Assembly: GCA_004794655.1 (NCBI GenBank)
Contig: SMMW01000143.1
Location: forward strand, 124,001 to 188,000
Origin: Marisa cornuarietis
Taxonomy: Eukaryota; Mollusca; Gastropoda; Architaenioglossa; Ampullariidae
Length of the DNA stretch: 64,000 nucleotides
Reading direction: 5' to 3'
In this document: positions 1 to 10,288 of the stretch, in pieces
Numbering within the stretch: position 1 is the stretch's first letter
Layout: each line of letters opens with the position of its first letter
Made by a program: the position numbers and the translations under genes
Notes under the pieces: model-generated
What the model saw: the letters and a program-made list of their open reading frames with translations, nothing else
Database searches by the model: none
What the model was told of the DNA's origin: nothing

Positions 1-618
1 GCATAATCCCATGCCAGTTGCTACACTGGGTCAGGTCACCTTTCTTGGGTAGCTTTACCAGATAGCCAAGTTTCCAGTCTGCTGGAACTTGCTCCTGCTT
101 CCAAATTTTCTGCAGCAGGGGGTGTAGCATCTCTGCTGCGGCTGTTGGGTCTGCCTTGAGTGCCTCTGCAGGAATGGCATCTGGGCCTGTCGCTTTACCA
201 GTTTTCAGAGACTTGATGGCTTTGATGATTTCTGCCTTGGTTGGTGGGTTGGTGTTCACCTGGAGTTGCTCGGTGGCTTGGGCAATGTCCAGAATTGTTG
301 CTGGTGGTGGCCGGTTCAGTATTTCTTTAAAATGTTCTGCCCAGCGAGATCTTTGTTCTGCATCCCCAATAACGACGTTGCCATTTTTATTGTTTACTGG
401 CCTGCATGCATTGATGCTTTTCCTTCCTGACAGAGTTCTTGTAATTTCATATCGTCTTTTCATGTTATTTTGCCCAGCTGCTTGTTCTGCCTCTTCTGTC
501 ATCCTGTGTACAAACTGTCTCTTGTCGACTCTTGCACTCTTCTTCACTTCTCGGTCCATCTCCCAGTACTTTGTTCTGAGCTCTTCTTTTCCCTGCTGGT
601 CTTGACACTGGCTGATCT
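1..618 (-). mobile_element. RTE-like LINE reverse transcriptase fragment (N-terminal part of RT)
   Basis: The minus strand reads continuously, without a stop, from about 618 off the left edge. It shows the linker and RT start typical of RTE-like LINEs in invertebrates: RWAEHFKEILNRPPP, then NTNPPTKAEIIKAIKSLK, KATGPDAIPAEALKAD, and VPADWKLGYLVKLPKKGD close to the edge. These correspond to RT motifs 0 to 2. The catalytic YADD motif would lie beyond position 1. The endonuclease domain that should precede this linker is missing: the leader at 619-679 joins the linker directly, so the copy is internally deleted. It lies downstream of the first coding exon of the MCT-like gene on the same strand, so probably in its first intron. 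The reading is intact enough to suggest a fairly young copy. Confidence 0.85.
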
Positions 619-679
619 TCTGCTTCATCCGGGCTTGGGACCGGCAGGTTACCAGTGGGGTTTCCAGGCGGAGTTTTCA
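619..679 (-). ncRNA. twister-ribozyme-like leader at the 5' end of the RTE-like LINE
   Basis: On the minus strand positions 645-627 read GCCGGTCCCAAGCCCGGAT, which matches the conserved core of twister self-cleaving ribozymes as I know it. It is preceded by TCCGCC and a short CC/GG hairpin and followed by GAAG. The GGAGGG segment expected next is absent because the LINE internal deletion starts there, so this copy probably cannot fold completely. The similarity to the LINE ends at about 679, which would be the 5' end of the element. A second, more complete copy is at 54586. Assignment is from memory of the family, not from a covariance search. Confidence 0.55.
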
Positions 680-906
680 AATTCAGTTTGCATATTTGTT
701 ATTATTGTAATGTTTTAAGATAAAATATTTGCTTACAATATTTTTCAAATACTTTTGAAAATTTACTTCTATAATGTGATAAAACCAAATATTTTCTGTT
801 TCTCTGTAAAAATGAACATTTATTTTCTTAGTTTTAAAATACTGTTTGTGGAAATTGTAGTTTTTTTATCATTAGTTCTTATTTCTTAAACAACGTTTTC
901 ATTTAC

Positions 907-1096
907 CTGTCCCAAGGAAAAATCCCCAGTTGATAGCAGCAATAAGGGATACACCAACAGCATCATTGTCAAAGTAGTTCAGGAACTCAATGTTGTACAC
1001 ACCTATAGCAGTGCTAGTGCCAAAAGCAAAGACCTGAATGAAAAAGGCTGCCAGCACTATGACTAGACCCCATTTGTCTTCTTTTATATCCTTCAT
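907..1096 (-). CDS. first coding exon of an SLC16/monocarboxylate-transporter-like gene (partial)
   Basis: The exon is bounded by an acceptor (TTTCAG, exon from 1116) and a donor (GACAG|GTAAAT at 906). The ATG at 1096 opens a 63-codon coding part that ends in phase 1. The peptide begins MKDIKEDKWGLVIVLAAFF and continues with a hydrophobic segment and GVYNIEFLNYF. This is the pattern of the first membrane helix of MCT/SLC16 major-facilitator proteins (usually PDGGWGWVV... then GVFFxEFxxxF). Here the usual DGGWGW is EDKWGL. Such proteins carry monocarboxylates or other small organic acids through the plasma membrane. The remaining exons must lie to the left, beyond the window, because transcription runs towards lower coordinates. 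A 5'UTR intron lies upstream. Substrate cannot be told from one helix. Confidence 0.65.
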
Positions 1097-1116
1097 ATTG
1101 TAAAAACTTTTTTCCC

Positions 1117-2004
1117 CTGAAACATATAAACAATTTCTGTTTTCAGTATTAAATGTAGCTAAAACAAAAGTAAAATATAGGCATGTGACTTATGAGCTTG
1201 AATGGTTAAAATAACTTCACAATAACCATCTGGCATTTTATTTTTATAATGCCTGTCTTACTGCTGGATCTTTAATTGTTTTTACCAGTTTTTAAACAGT
1301 TTTTTTTTAATTTAGAAGTGAGAATCACAATGGCTGTGCAGGATTCGCCAAATTGCTCAGAGTTTTGTAGCCAGACTAAAGGTTAAGTCAAACATGAAAA
1401 CTAGAAAGTTCAAAGTGAAAACAAAAAACAAAAAGCACACAATGGCTGACCTGATTTCAGACTTCTGATGTGAGCTCAGCAACAGTAACAACCAATAAGA
1501 CTTTTGAACATATGCCAATGAAACACTCACTGACTACAATATTCAAAAGTGTGTAGCTAATTAATTTTTTGCTTAGATTGGTGGGGTATCTTACAATTAA
1601 CTGAACCCACCTATCTGAAAATAATTTTGCTCTTCAGTTAGCCTTTTAAAAAATTAAAATACTGACAAAGTTTCAGAGGGAGGGGGGAAGAAGATTGTTA
1701 AAAGTTGTTTATAAGCTAAGCATCAGGAAGAGGTAGTAATAATAATAATAAGCACCTTTCTCCACTAAGAGATGTAAAATATCATACTACTAAACAGCCA
1801 ACTCACTTATAAAGAAGTGGTGGTAAGTTCATTCAACGGGATGTTGTGCATTGGGAAGGCAGCATTCTAAGACTCAGCTTGAAGACCTAGCACCTATTAA
1901 ACAAAGCAAAAATCAACTTTAAAAACTATTACTTATTTTACTTCATCCATCTTTATTTGACACTTTCTCCAAGACATTTTTTACTGAACACTTCTGAAGC
2001 TGAG
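1117..2004. other. intron/upstream region of the MCT-like gene, no feature seen
   Basis: AT-rich sequence with no supported coding exon. A short (TAA)n tract near 1736-1750 is the only simple repeat. Confidence 0.6.
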
Positions 2005-2330
2005 AGCTCTAATAAACCTAATGAGAGTGGATATCGGAAACAGCTGGGGCACCAATCCAAAATATCTACTTAACCTCTATCCAGCCCACCTAATGTCTAA
2101 GTTGCTATATGCAACTCCACTTGTAGTTCATCTAGAACTAAACCAGATAGTAAAGCTTTAGTCAGTACTGGCTAGGGCTCTAAAAGTAGTAACAGGAGCA
2201 CCATCAAGCATACCCAACCTGGAAGTGCTGGCAGAGACTGGACAAAAATCCATAGAACATTTGTGCATGGACTTGTGGATTCTTCAGGTGTTGGAATGAA
2301 GTATGAAAGATAAACAGTTTAGTGTCATCA
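2005..2330 (+). mobile_element. I-type LINE fragment (region after the RT catalytic core)
   Basis: The plus strand is a diverged copy of the segment at 5820-6100. Both have a run coding for NLMRV.SGN.WGTNPK followed by LLNLYQAHVMSRLLYA, the thumb region of a non-LTR reverse transcriptase. This copy has several stops and no flanking RT motifs, so it is a dead fragment of the same family as the composite element at 5225. Confidence 0.75.
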
Positions 2331-2352
2331 ACACTTTGTTTGGACTGGTATG

Positions 2353-3788
2353 TTAGTTGCAAGGGCAAGACATGTTAGTGGCTTTTAGAATCACTGCTTT
2401 GATGATTGTCTCCAATACTTTTATGACTAGTGATATTAAGGCCACTAGTCTAAAGTCATTGAGATGGTGAGCTAAAGTTTTCTTGGGAAATGGGACAATG
2501 GTAAAGAATTTCCAAGCAGCAGGGAGGGAGAGTGAATCCATAGAGTACTGATATAGGTGTTGGAAATCACCTTCAAGTTGGTGCATGCAGAAACGTAATG
2601 TTCTGTCACAAATACCATCTTGACCTGAAGCCTTGCGAATCTTTACTTGCTGAAACAGCTCTACAACTTGTTCTTGATGAATCTCAACCCTCTGGACAGG
2701 ATGAAGAGAACCGAGCACATCTTTATTTTCATGGAGAAGTCATGTGTCTCGAAACAAGCAAAGAGAGCATTAAGAACATTAGGTAGGGTCGTACTGTCAG
2801 AAGCTGAGATGAAGATTTTGGCTTTAGAGCCCTTAAACCGAACTTCAGCATTGGCCATGTTCTTGAGTCCCTGCCAAGCTGCTCGGATGTTACGTGTACC
2901 AAACTGAGATTCTATTTTACTCATGTTTCACTCTGGCCTGACAGATAGCATTGCAGACCTCCCTAGGTACCAGTTTCTTGTCATGGGCAGAACCTGTGAA
3001 GTACACAGATATCTTTTTATTCACCACTGCTTTTAAACTCTTGGTCACCCAAGGTTTGTTGTTTAGGTAAAGCACAAACTTTTTCCATGGAATGGTGCAA
3101 TCTACACTGAAGGAGATATATGAGGAGATGGTGTTAGCTAAGTCATCAAGATTAGGACATACATCTAAAAAGACATCCCAGATGGTACACTTAAAACAGC
3201 TTTGTAAGCTTGCAACACTGTCTGCAATTCAGGATCTGGTGGAGTGTATTTTTCGGAGCAGCCATCTGAACACAGGTTTATAAACGGGTAAAAGATATAC
3301 ACTCAGATGATATGAGGCAAACAGACTGGGGAGAGGCAGAGATCTGTTAGCATGTGGCACATTTCTATAGAAGAAGTGTGGTCTGACCCTGAGTAGTGGG
3401 ACGTGACATATCGGCCATAGGTTTTAAGAACCAATGTTAGGTCACATGATTGAAATCTCCTAAGATAAATTTAGGAGTGTTAGGACAAATCAAGTCAAGA
3501 TTTGAGTTGCAAAACACTGTAATGCGTTGGAAACATTTGCCCTAGGATGAATGTATACAAGGGTGAAAAAAACCCAGAGGAACTCTCTTGGGAGGTAAAA
3601 TATAGGCAAAGCAAAATTGTCACTAGTTCAAGGTATTGAGTACACATCCTTTCACGAAGAATTACCATATTGCAGTACTTGTTCTTGACATAGAAACATA
3701 CATCCTCCACAAAAGGGCCACAGCTATAGTCTTCACAATAGTGACAAGCCACCCCAAATCTGGATTTATATAGAGGACACAGCAGCAA
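2353..3788 (-). mobile_element. L2/CR1-like LINE, degraded, endonuclease to RT
   Basis: Read on the minus strand from high to low coordinates. Near 3700-3540 there is an endonuclease remnant (YCNMVILRERMCTQYLEL, then SSSGFFSPLYTFI). Next comes a linker (KPWVTKSLKAVVNKK) and, near 2900-2700, RNIRAAWQGLKNM and FETHDFS. RT motifs follow from about 2718: KASGQDGICDRTLRFC, then LPAAWKFFTIVPFPKK and LNDFRLVAL. The order and spacing fit an L2/CR1-like LINE with about 1.4 kb left. Frameshifts near 2700-2900 and stops make it inactive. The motif with the catalytic aspartates is not present. Confidence 0.8.
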
Positions 3789-4480
3789 ACAACGTGAAAT
3801 TATGCCATACTGTAAATGAAATAAAGCAACACTAAAATGCAGCTAATCTAACCATAAATTTTTTAAGGATTTTTAAAATAATAGATACATAATTCTATTT
3901 CCATTTACACTAACAATCATAATCAAGCTAAGCAAAACGTATTAAGGTAGGATACATAAGACATAACTCATTAAACAATACATAATACGAGTCACTTTAT
4001 AAACAATACACATAAGAAAATAACAACAACCCAAAACCAAAACCCCATCTAGTAAATGAACATTTGCATGCAGCAACCTGTATAGTATGCCATCACTGCA
4101 CCCTTCGCAGGCCTTCTAGACCCAACAGCCAAGGACATCTAACATCAGTAACAATCTACGGCATCAGGAAACTGTGTACCTTACCCCCGCCCCCCATCTA
4201 CTCTAAACCCCTTCACCTCCTTTCTTCCCCACTTCTCCACAATAAAACATCACCTTTAGAAGCACCGACTGTCCATGTGATTCCTTGCGACATTCTGTGT
4301 ACCATCCATTTGGTCCCTCGTCACACTCCTTTAGATAGTTCTGCTCTGTTTCACCAGGGACCTTCGTGGTTTACGCCTTTCACGGTTTTCGACTTTAAAT
4401 GCCACAAATGTTTGATAGTAAACTAGGTAGAACTTCAGCAACGGAAGTAAGATCCCATTGAACAGATGGGAGCGAGGTGT
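3789..4480. other. intergenic DNA, no supported gene
   Basis: An open frame on the plus strand at 4064-4426 (120 codons) has no recognisable motif, no splice context and low-complexity Pro/His/Leu content. I do not call it a gene. Confidence 0.5.
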
Positions 4481-4481
4481 C

Positions 4482-4533
4482 GGTACGATCAAAGATACTA
4501 AATACTATAGTATGTAGTATCTTTGGTACGATC
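4482..4533. repeat. 34-bp near-perfect palindrome flanked by a 9-bp direct repeat
   Basis: Positions 4491-4524 form a palindrome whose arms (AAAGATACTA...ATACTA) match at 16 of 17 positions. Directly on both sides is the same 9-mer GGTACGATC (4482-4490 and 4525-4533). The outer sequence is also repeated (GATCCCATTGA at 4451 and again around 4530). This looks like a very small insertion with target-site duplication, or a folded-back duplication. Confidence 0.7.
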
Positions 4534-4796
4534 CCATTGACCAGAGGGAAGAAGGGTCTGGAGTTGTGCGCGTTTAATAGATCAGGTTTTTTGGTTTGGT
4601 TCTGGTTATATAGGTGAATAGTGTAGCGGGAGCGCTAGGCAGCTTGTACCGCTGACATTGCTTTCTTCACTCTATCCCACACCCCCTTCCACCACACGCT
4701 TGGTCGCGCGAGCGGAGCATCGCGAGGCAGGCAGACCGCACAACGGGTGACGTAGCACCCAACTATTTCGGTATAAATACCAGAGAAAACTCTAAT

Positions 4797-5224
4797 AAGA
4801 ATAGGGGTAAACAGGACAACATAGCCATCCACACTGGAAAAAAAAATTGAGGAAGAGCAATACATGGAACCAAACAAAGAAACACAATACACCACCACGG
4901 TACACGTGGCAGGACCCCTAAACACTGGCAACAAACGGCACCAGCAGCAGCAGGAGGAAAGAGGGCAGCAGCACTGTAACGACTCATGCAAACTTGGCAG
5001 ATCAATAATGGATGAAGAGTGCACAAATACAATACACCACCCATGCAGACTTGGAAAACCTAAACACCCACAAAAATAGAGGGCACGCACAGAAGTGAAA
5101 CCACGCATCAGGCACCACAAAACAGCAACCCTTTCCCCACACTCCCCAAAGACCCCATCCCCCACAGTGCGAAATCACCGAGAGGTGGAAGCACTTTCCC
5201 TTTCAAAGCCAACAACAACAACAA
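4797..5224 (+). repeat. I-type LINE 3'-region repeat, upstream copy (copy A)
   Basis: About 430 bp that reappear, in the same orientation, at 7281-7795. Shared landmarks are the GAATAGGGGTAAA start, GTGGCAGGACCCCTAAACAC, a CAG-rich run, GCAAACTTGGCAGATCAA, CATGCAGACTTGGAAAACC, and CCCCATCCCCCACAGTGCG near the end. Copy A is joined at about 5225 straight to RT motif A, so the 3' region of one element copy is fused to the truncated body of another. Confidence 0.85.
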
Positions 5225-7275
5225 CTGGACATAGAAAAAGCCTACGATATGCTCTGGCATGAGGCCCTGCTACAGAAACTCCTCCGCATATAGGCACTCC
5301 AAATAAAACAGTGCAACTAATCAAATCTTTTTTAACAAACAGAAAAATAGCATAAGAATTGAGGATCAAACTTCCAGCGAGGTACCACTAGACAATGGAG
5401 TCCCGCAGGGAAACGTCCTCAGTCCCTTACTCATTAACATAATGATTGCAGACCTCCCCAAAAGTGTAAAACATGTCAAAGTTAAACAATTTGCGGACGA
5501 CACGTCCCTGCTAGGAAAAGTAGAAATACGCCCAACAAATGACCCCCAACAGACCTAAAATCATAGGAATAGATAAGATACAGGAGGATCTGCATGAAAT
5601 ACCAAAGTGGCTCAAATATAATGGCTTTAAACTTTCAGCCACCAAAACACAGGCAATAATATTCCAAAAACCAAACCAGAAGACAGAATACCCCAAATTA
5701 ACACTAAACCAAACAACCCTTGACGACAGTCCACAGATACAATTTCTAGGAGTAATCTTCTCGGAAAAAACAAGCTGGACCCCATATGTAGACAAAATAA
5801 CTAAATCTGCCAAAAAAGGAATAAACCTAATGAGAGTAGTTAGTGGAAATAACTGGGGAACTAATCCTAAATCTCTTCTTAACCTCTATCAGGCCCATGT
5901 TATGTCTAGACTATTATACGCAGCCCCACTGCTAGTCCACCTTGGATCAAACCAATTAAGTAGCTAAATTTCAGTCAGTACAGGCCAGGGCACTAAAAGT
6001 AGTTCTGGGAGTACCACTGTACACACCAAACCTAGCGGTACTGGCGGAAACAGGTCAGAAACCTATAGAGTTAATCATCAAAGAAAGGACAGCTAGCTAC
6101 TACTACAAAATTCAGTGTCTCCCACCTGACCATCCAGTCTGACAGATTCATGTTCAACCCCACAGACACAGAACAGGCTGTCCCACCCCACAGCCCACAC
6201 TACAACAACACGTACAACAGTTAGAAAACACAAAGGGAGTAAAAATCAACTTAACAGCTCCTTACCCACCGAACAACATACAAACACCACCCTGGACACT
6301 TCCACACCCCCACAGATAGACCTTGACCTCACCAAATACAACAAAGAACAACACCAAGCCCAAATCACTGCAGAAACAAAGCTCAAGCTAAGCACCGCAT
6401 ACAAAGAACACGTGCAGATTTATACTGATGGATCCCATGACCCAGAGACAAACACAACCGGATTAGGAGTATACCAACCCGGTAACATTACCATCTCTAG
6501 CAGACTCCCAAAACACACTTCAATTTTTACAGCTGAGCTGACGGCCATACTGACAGCTCTTCAAACACTTCATCTCGGAATGGAGGACACAACGCAACAA
6601 CAATATATAGTAATTTCAGATTCACTGTCAGCACTTCAGGCTTTAAAAAACAAATCCTCAAACAGAACAGATATAATATACAAGATTATACTGTCCATCA
6701 TCAAGAAAATCAACCAGGAACATGGAGACATTAAGTTCCTTTGGGTTCCCTCCCACATAGGAATAAAAGGAAATGAAGAGGCAGATAAACTAGCTAAACT
6801 GGCAGTAAAACAAGAAATAAACCCTAAAGTCACCACCCTAAACATCTCTATTTCACCAGCAGAGAGAAAAATAGCTATAAAACCAGCAATAAAAATAAGG
6901 TGGCAAGAAAAATACAAAAATGAAGGTAAAGGTACTAGGAGACTGATAGATGACCAGCCTAGTCACACCTTGATGTACCTAAAGTCAATCAGGTCGGATT
7001 AAACTAAAATAGCCAGAATGAGGATTAACGGAGAATACTTTAAAAGATATAAAGACGCCCCTGCATGTGCCTGTGGGGACAGACTTAGCACCCCACACGT
7101 ACTGTTGGAATGCAATGAAAACAAACCAGCGAGAGAACTAAAACATTTCCTAGATAAATATAGACTGGGGCTAAATCTCAGAAACTGCCTCAACCCATCT
7201 AAAGAACTATGGAACAGTATACTGTCACTAGTAGTAGCAATAGCAACAAGCCACCCAAACTCTAGTCTAATATAA
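5225..7275 (+). mobile_element. I-type non-LTR retrotransposon: truncated RT, RNase H, C-terminal CCHC
   Basis: The RT starts abruptly at motif A (LDIEKAYDMLWHEALL, 5225). Motif B is GVPQGNVLSPLL and motif C FADDTSLLG, near 5400-5510. The thumb follows at 5539-5967 (NLMRVVSGNNWGTNPK). After a frame-broken linker an RNase H domain runs from 6412 to 7002 and keeps all four acidic residues: YTDGS, FTAELTAIL, ISDSLSAL and GNEEADKLAK. At 7018-7275 comes a C-terminal zinc motif CACGDRLSTPHVLLEC (C-x-C-x7-H-x4-C). RT plus RNase H plus CCHC is the layout of I/ingi/Nimbus-type LINEs. Frameshifts and stops in RT and linker make it non-autonomous. The endonuclease and the first third of the RT are missing. 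Confidence 0.9.
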
Positions 7276-7280
7276 CATAG

Positions 7281-8643
7281 GAATAGGGGTAAATAGGATA
7301 ACATTACCATCCCCACAGACAAAACCAAAAAAAAGAAAAAAAGAAAGGGGCTAAAAAAAACCCCACATGGAATCCAATAAAGAAACACAATACACCACCA
7401 GGGTTCAGGTGGCAGGACCCCTAAACACTGGTAACAATTAGCGGCAGCAGCAGCACCAGCAGCAGCAGGAGGAAAAGAGGGCAGCAGCACTGTAACCACC
7501 CATGCAAACTTGGCAGATCAACAAGGGATAAAGAGGGCACAAATACGTACAGTACACCACCCATGCAGACTTGGAAAACCTAAACACCAACAAAAATAGA
7601 GGGCACGTACAAAAAGGAAAGGACACATCAGGCACTACAAAAACAGCAACCCTTTCCCCCACATCTCCCCATCCCCCCATATACCCTCACCCACCTCCCC
7701 AACACCCACACTCCCCAAAGACCCCATCCCCCACAGTGCGAAATCACAGCGAGAGGTGGAAAGCACTTTCCCTTTCAAAATCAACAACGACAACAAGTCT
7801 CGCTGGACCTGTTTGTCGAAAGGCGACTGGTCCTGCTTGGACAGCAGTAAACTCGACGGTGCGAGAGAAAGTATCACGCCTACCGCAAGGTAGTTTGGTC
7901 CGCTGAAAGAGGCTCTCGTCACCTTAACTACCTCCCCAACCTTGCCCCCCCCTCCCACCTGAGTGCGAGAGAAGTATCAAGGCTACCGCAAAGTAGCTTG
8001 GTCCGCTGAAAAGAGGCTCTCGTCACCCAGACCACCCCATCCCTGCCCCCCCACCTCGAGTGCGAGAGAAGTATCAAGTCTACCGCGAGGTGGCTTGGTC
8101 CGCTGAAAAGAGGCTCATCGTCGCTCCACCCCCTCTTTCCCCCACCCCAGGGAGTTAGGTGTTAGGATTTAGTTAAGTAGGTTAGATAGGATAGGAATAT
8201 TAGTAGCTATAGGTGTATATAATGTAAATAAAATTTATGTCTTTGAACTTACTTATTTGTGTGTCTTAGTCAGTATGCTAGCGTGATGCATGTATCGTGG
8301 TCGTCGTCGTGTGAACGTGATGAATGAAAATCAGTATAGAGAGAAAGAAATTGTGTCATCTATTGTAATTGTGTCGAGCAGCAGAACTCACACGAAGATC
8401 AACGAGTTGAGAGATACACCCCAGAGAACACACTTTGGGTTTAGAGAAAAGCAGGGTCTTTTGTGGACTCCAAGGTCGGCTGTGTGCGGGTGCCGTAGAT
8501 GAGACTAACGAGAGCTAGAACTTTAGAAAGGAAGTTCTCCTTGGTAACTTCCGTCCTCTCCCCTGTGACTAAAAAGAGGAAGTGACTGATTTATGGCGCT
8601 AGGGCAGTGTACGAGTAGCGACCGTCAGTCCGGTTACAATATT
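7281..8643 (+). repeat. 3' region of the I-type LINE (copy B plus terminal part)
   Basis: This stretch follows the last ORF and contains three parts. At 7281-7795 is the second copy of the repeat seen at 4797. At 7859-8122 are three copies of a structured ~65-bp unit. At 8127-8643 is a terminal part that is nearly repeated at 47673-48209. The terminal part has AATAAA-type sequence near 8228 and both copies end at CCGGTTACA. There is no poly(A) tail. Two independent copies sharing the same 3' end support this as the true element terminus. Confidence 0.75.
7859..8122 (+). repeat. three spaced copies of a ~65-bp unit with conserved hairpin potential
   Basis: Units lie at 7859-7923, 7963-8027 and 8060-8122, about 100 bp apart, with C-rich spacers. 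In units 1 and 2 the ends GTGCGAGAG and CTCTCGTCAC can pair over nine base pairs with one bulged U. Unit 3 has lost part of this. Inside is a stem-loop CTACC-GCAA-GGTAG in unit 1 and CTACC-GCGA-GGTGG in unit 3, both with a GNRA tetraloop. A constant strand TTGGTCCGCTGAAA follows. Conservation of pairing rather than plain sequence suggests a selected RNA structure in the 3'UTR. Confidence 0.65.
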
Positions 8644-9392
8644 TATTTCAGTTTTTGCATCGGCTAAATTTAGCGCACGGGTATCGAAGCAGATGAATCC
8701 GATTAGTATTGCCTACTGCTGTCATTTTCGATAATGACCGCGGATTTCACTCTATAATTAATCTGTACCTAATTTTTGACTAGAGTATTGCTACCCCCTT
8801 ATTGTAAACGAATCAGTTAAACAACTTGTTAATTGTAATAATGAATAATACTGCATTTCAGCAACTTGTTTTATACTCAAAATGTTGTATTCTACATTTG
8901 TCCAAATTCCCAAGGAGACCATAGACATCATTACCCATAGTGCAGTGCTGCATGCGTCAGACATTTTATCATTGGAGAAGCTGGTATTTTGTGTATTATT
9001 TTGTTCGCCGAGTAAGGAAAACAAACTCAACAGTATGCTTTCAGCGACTCAAGGAACTAAAAGACCATCTGGATTTGATGGTAAGCTGACATTTTTGTCT
9101 AGGACAGGATGTTTTGCAAATAATGCCTGTCACGGCCTCAGGCCATCGTAGGGGTCGTAGACATTATATTTGGTCCACGTTCACAATGTGGGTATTTTAT
9201 TTTTAAGTTATATATCTAGTAACTTAAACAAAATAAGTATGTGAAGGTGATTTGTTCATTCTGTAGTATCGGTTTAAAGGTATTATTTAATCTGTTATAT
9301 TTAAGGACCTAAAGCTAAGTAGATCCGGTTATCGGCTTTCGTGAAGGGAAGTAACTGTCTTCCTCCCCCCCCACCTCGAAGTTCTTTTTAGT
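8644..9392. other. intergenic DNA, nothing supported
   Basis: Small open frames are present (for instance 8882-9151), but none shows a known motif or splice context. Confidence 0.5.
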
Positions 9393-10118
9393 AATAATAA
9401 TAATGTGAATTTATAACGCGCAGCATCACGACCAAGATTGATCGCACTCTATGCGCAGACAATAATGATAAATGAAAGATAACAGACAGTGGACGGTGAG
9501 ATATGTATAGGCACACCGAACAACATAAAGTTGAAGTAGGCCTACATGAGTAGAACGTAAAGCAATGTTTGAAGGTATGAAGGGACATAGGTAGGGCTAC
9601 CAAAAATCACAATTACACAGCAAATACGGAAACCGTGATTTAGGAAACTTCCGTGTATTTTGGCGAATGCCGTGAAATGACCGTGTTTTGTGTATATGTC
9701 CGTGTATAAGCCCTGTTTCGTACAAAACTATTAAATTCTATATGAAAGTTCGTCGAACATGCATGTATACTTATTGAATAGGATAGTGTCATGTTCATAA
9801 ATACGAATATAAATCTAAAATTTTATTTACAAGATTACGCGTTGAGTTATTGACTCATAATTCCAGCTCTTTGACGTCACATTTTTTGTAAATAAAACCT
9901 ACCTTATCAAAAGTGAACAAATCGGTTCATATCAGCTGTACTGAGCGCGCTAAACAGTAATCAAAAGAAACGTTACATGCAATGTCAGCATCTTGCACCC
10001 CCCTTTCGGGGGCGTGTCTCACAGGTTGAGAATTGTGGCCATAGATATAGGTAGTGTAAATAGTGTGAGATGGAGTCATTACATGATGGTCAGCATGACA
10101 GACAGCATTGCAAGGGAG
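9393..10118 (+). repeat. dispersed SINE-like repeat, copy 1, interrupted
   Basis: It starts with (TAA)n and continues GTGAATTTATAACGCGCAGC, then ATCACGACCAAGAT. The same order of words occurs at 11464-11735, including AGATAACAGACAG, GGCACACYGAACAACATAAAG, AAAGCAATG and GAGTCATTACATGATGGT. Copy 1 is split by an insertion at 9595-10046. No internal promoter boxes are obvious, so the class is uncertain. Confidence 0.75.
9595..10046. mobile_element. hAT-like non-autonomous insertion with 8-bp duplicated target
   Basis: The insertion breaks the SINE-like repeat, whose uninterrupted version at 11464 gives the empty-site reference. The octamer ATAGGTAG stands on both sides (9587-9594 and 10047-10054). 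The right end reads CAGGTTGAGAATTGTGGCC, which resembles hAT terminal sequence. The left end GGCTACCAAAAATCACAATT is only weakly complementary to it. There is no transposase. Confidence 0.6.
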
Positions 10119-10288
10119 TTAAGAATAGTAATTCAGTGATTGTACTTTGTTAAAAGATATGTTTTCAGAGAGCGTTTGAATGTAGCCTTCGAGTCAACGT
10201 CGAATCACATTCGATGTGATGTGGAAGAGAGTTTCGCTGCTTAGCAGCACAGTGGGAGAACGTCTGCTGTCCGTATGTGACCATTTCC

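Noticed and set aside
465..680. Open frame on the minus strand starting MKTPPGNPTGN
   Set aside because: It is a different frame of the LINE. The biologically meaningful frame gives RT motifs, and the shared start is better explained by the RNA-level leader.
4064..4426. 120-codon open frame on the plus strand
   Set aside because: No motif, no family resemblance, low-complexity composition, no splice or promoter support.
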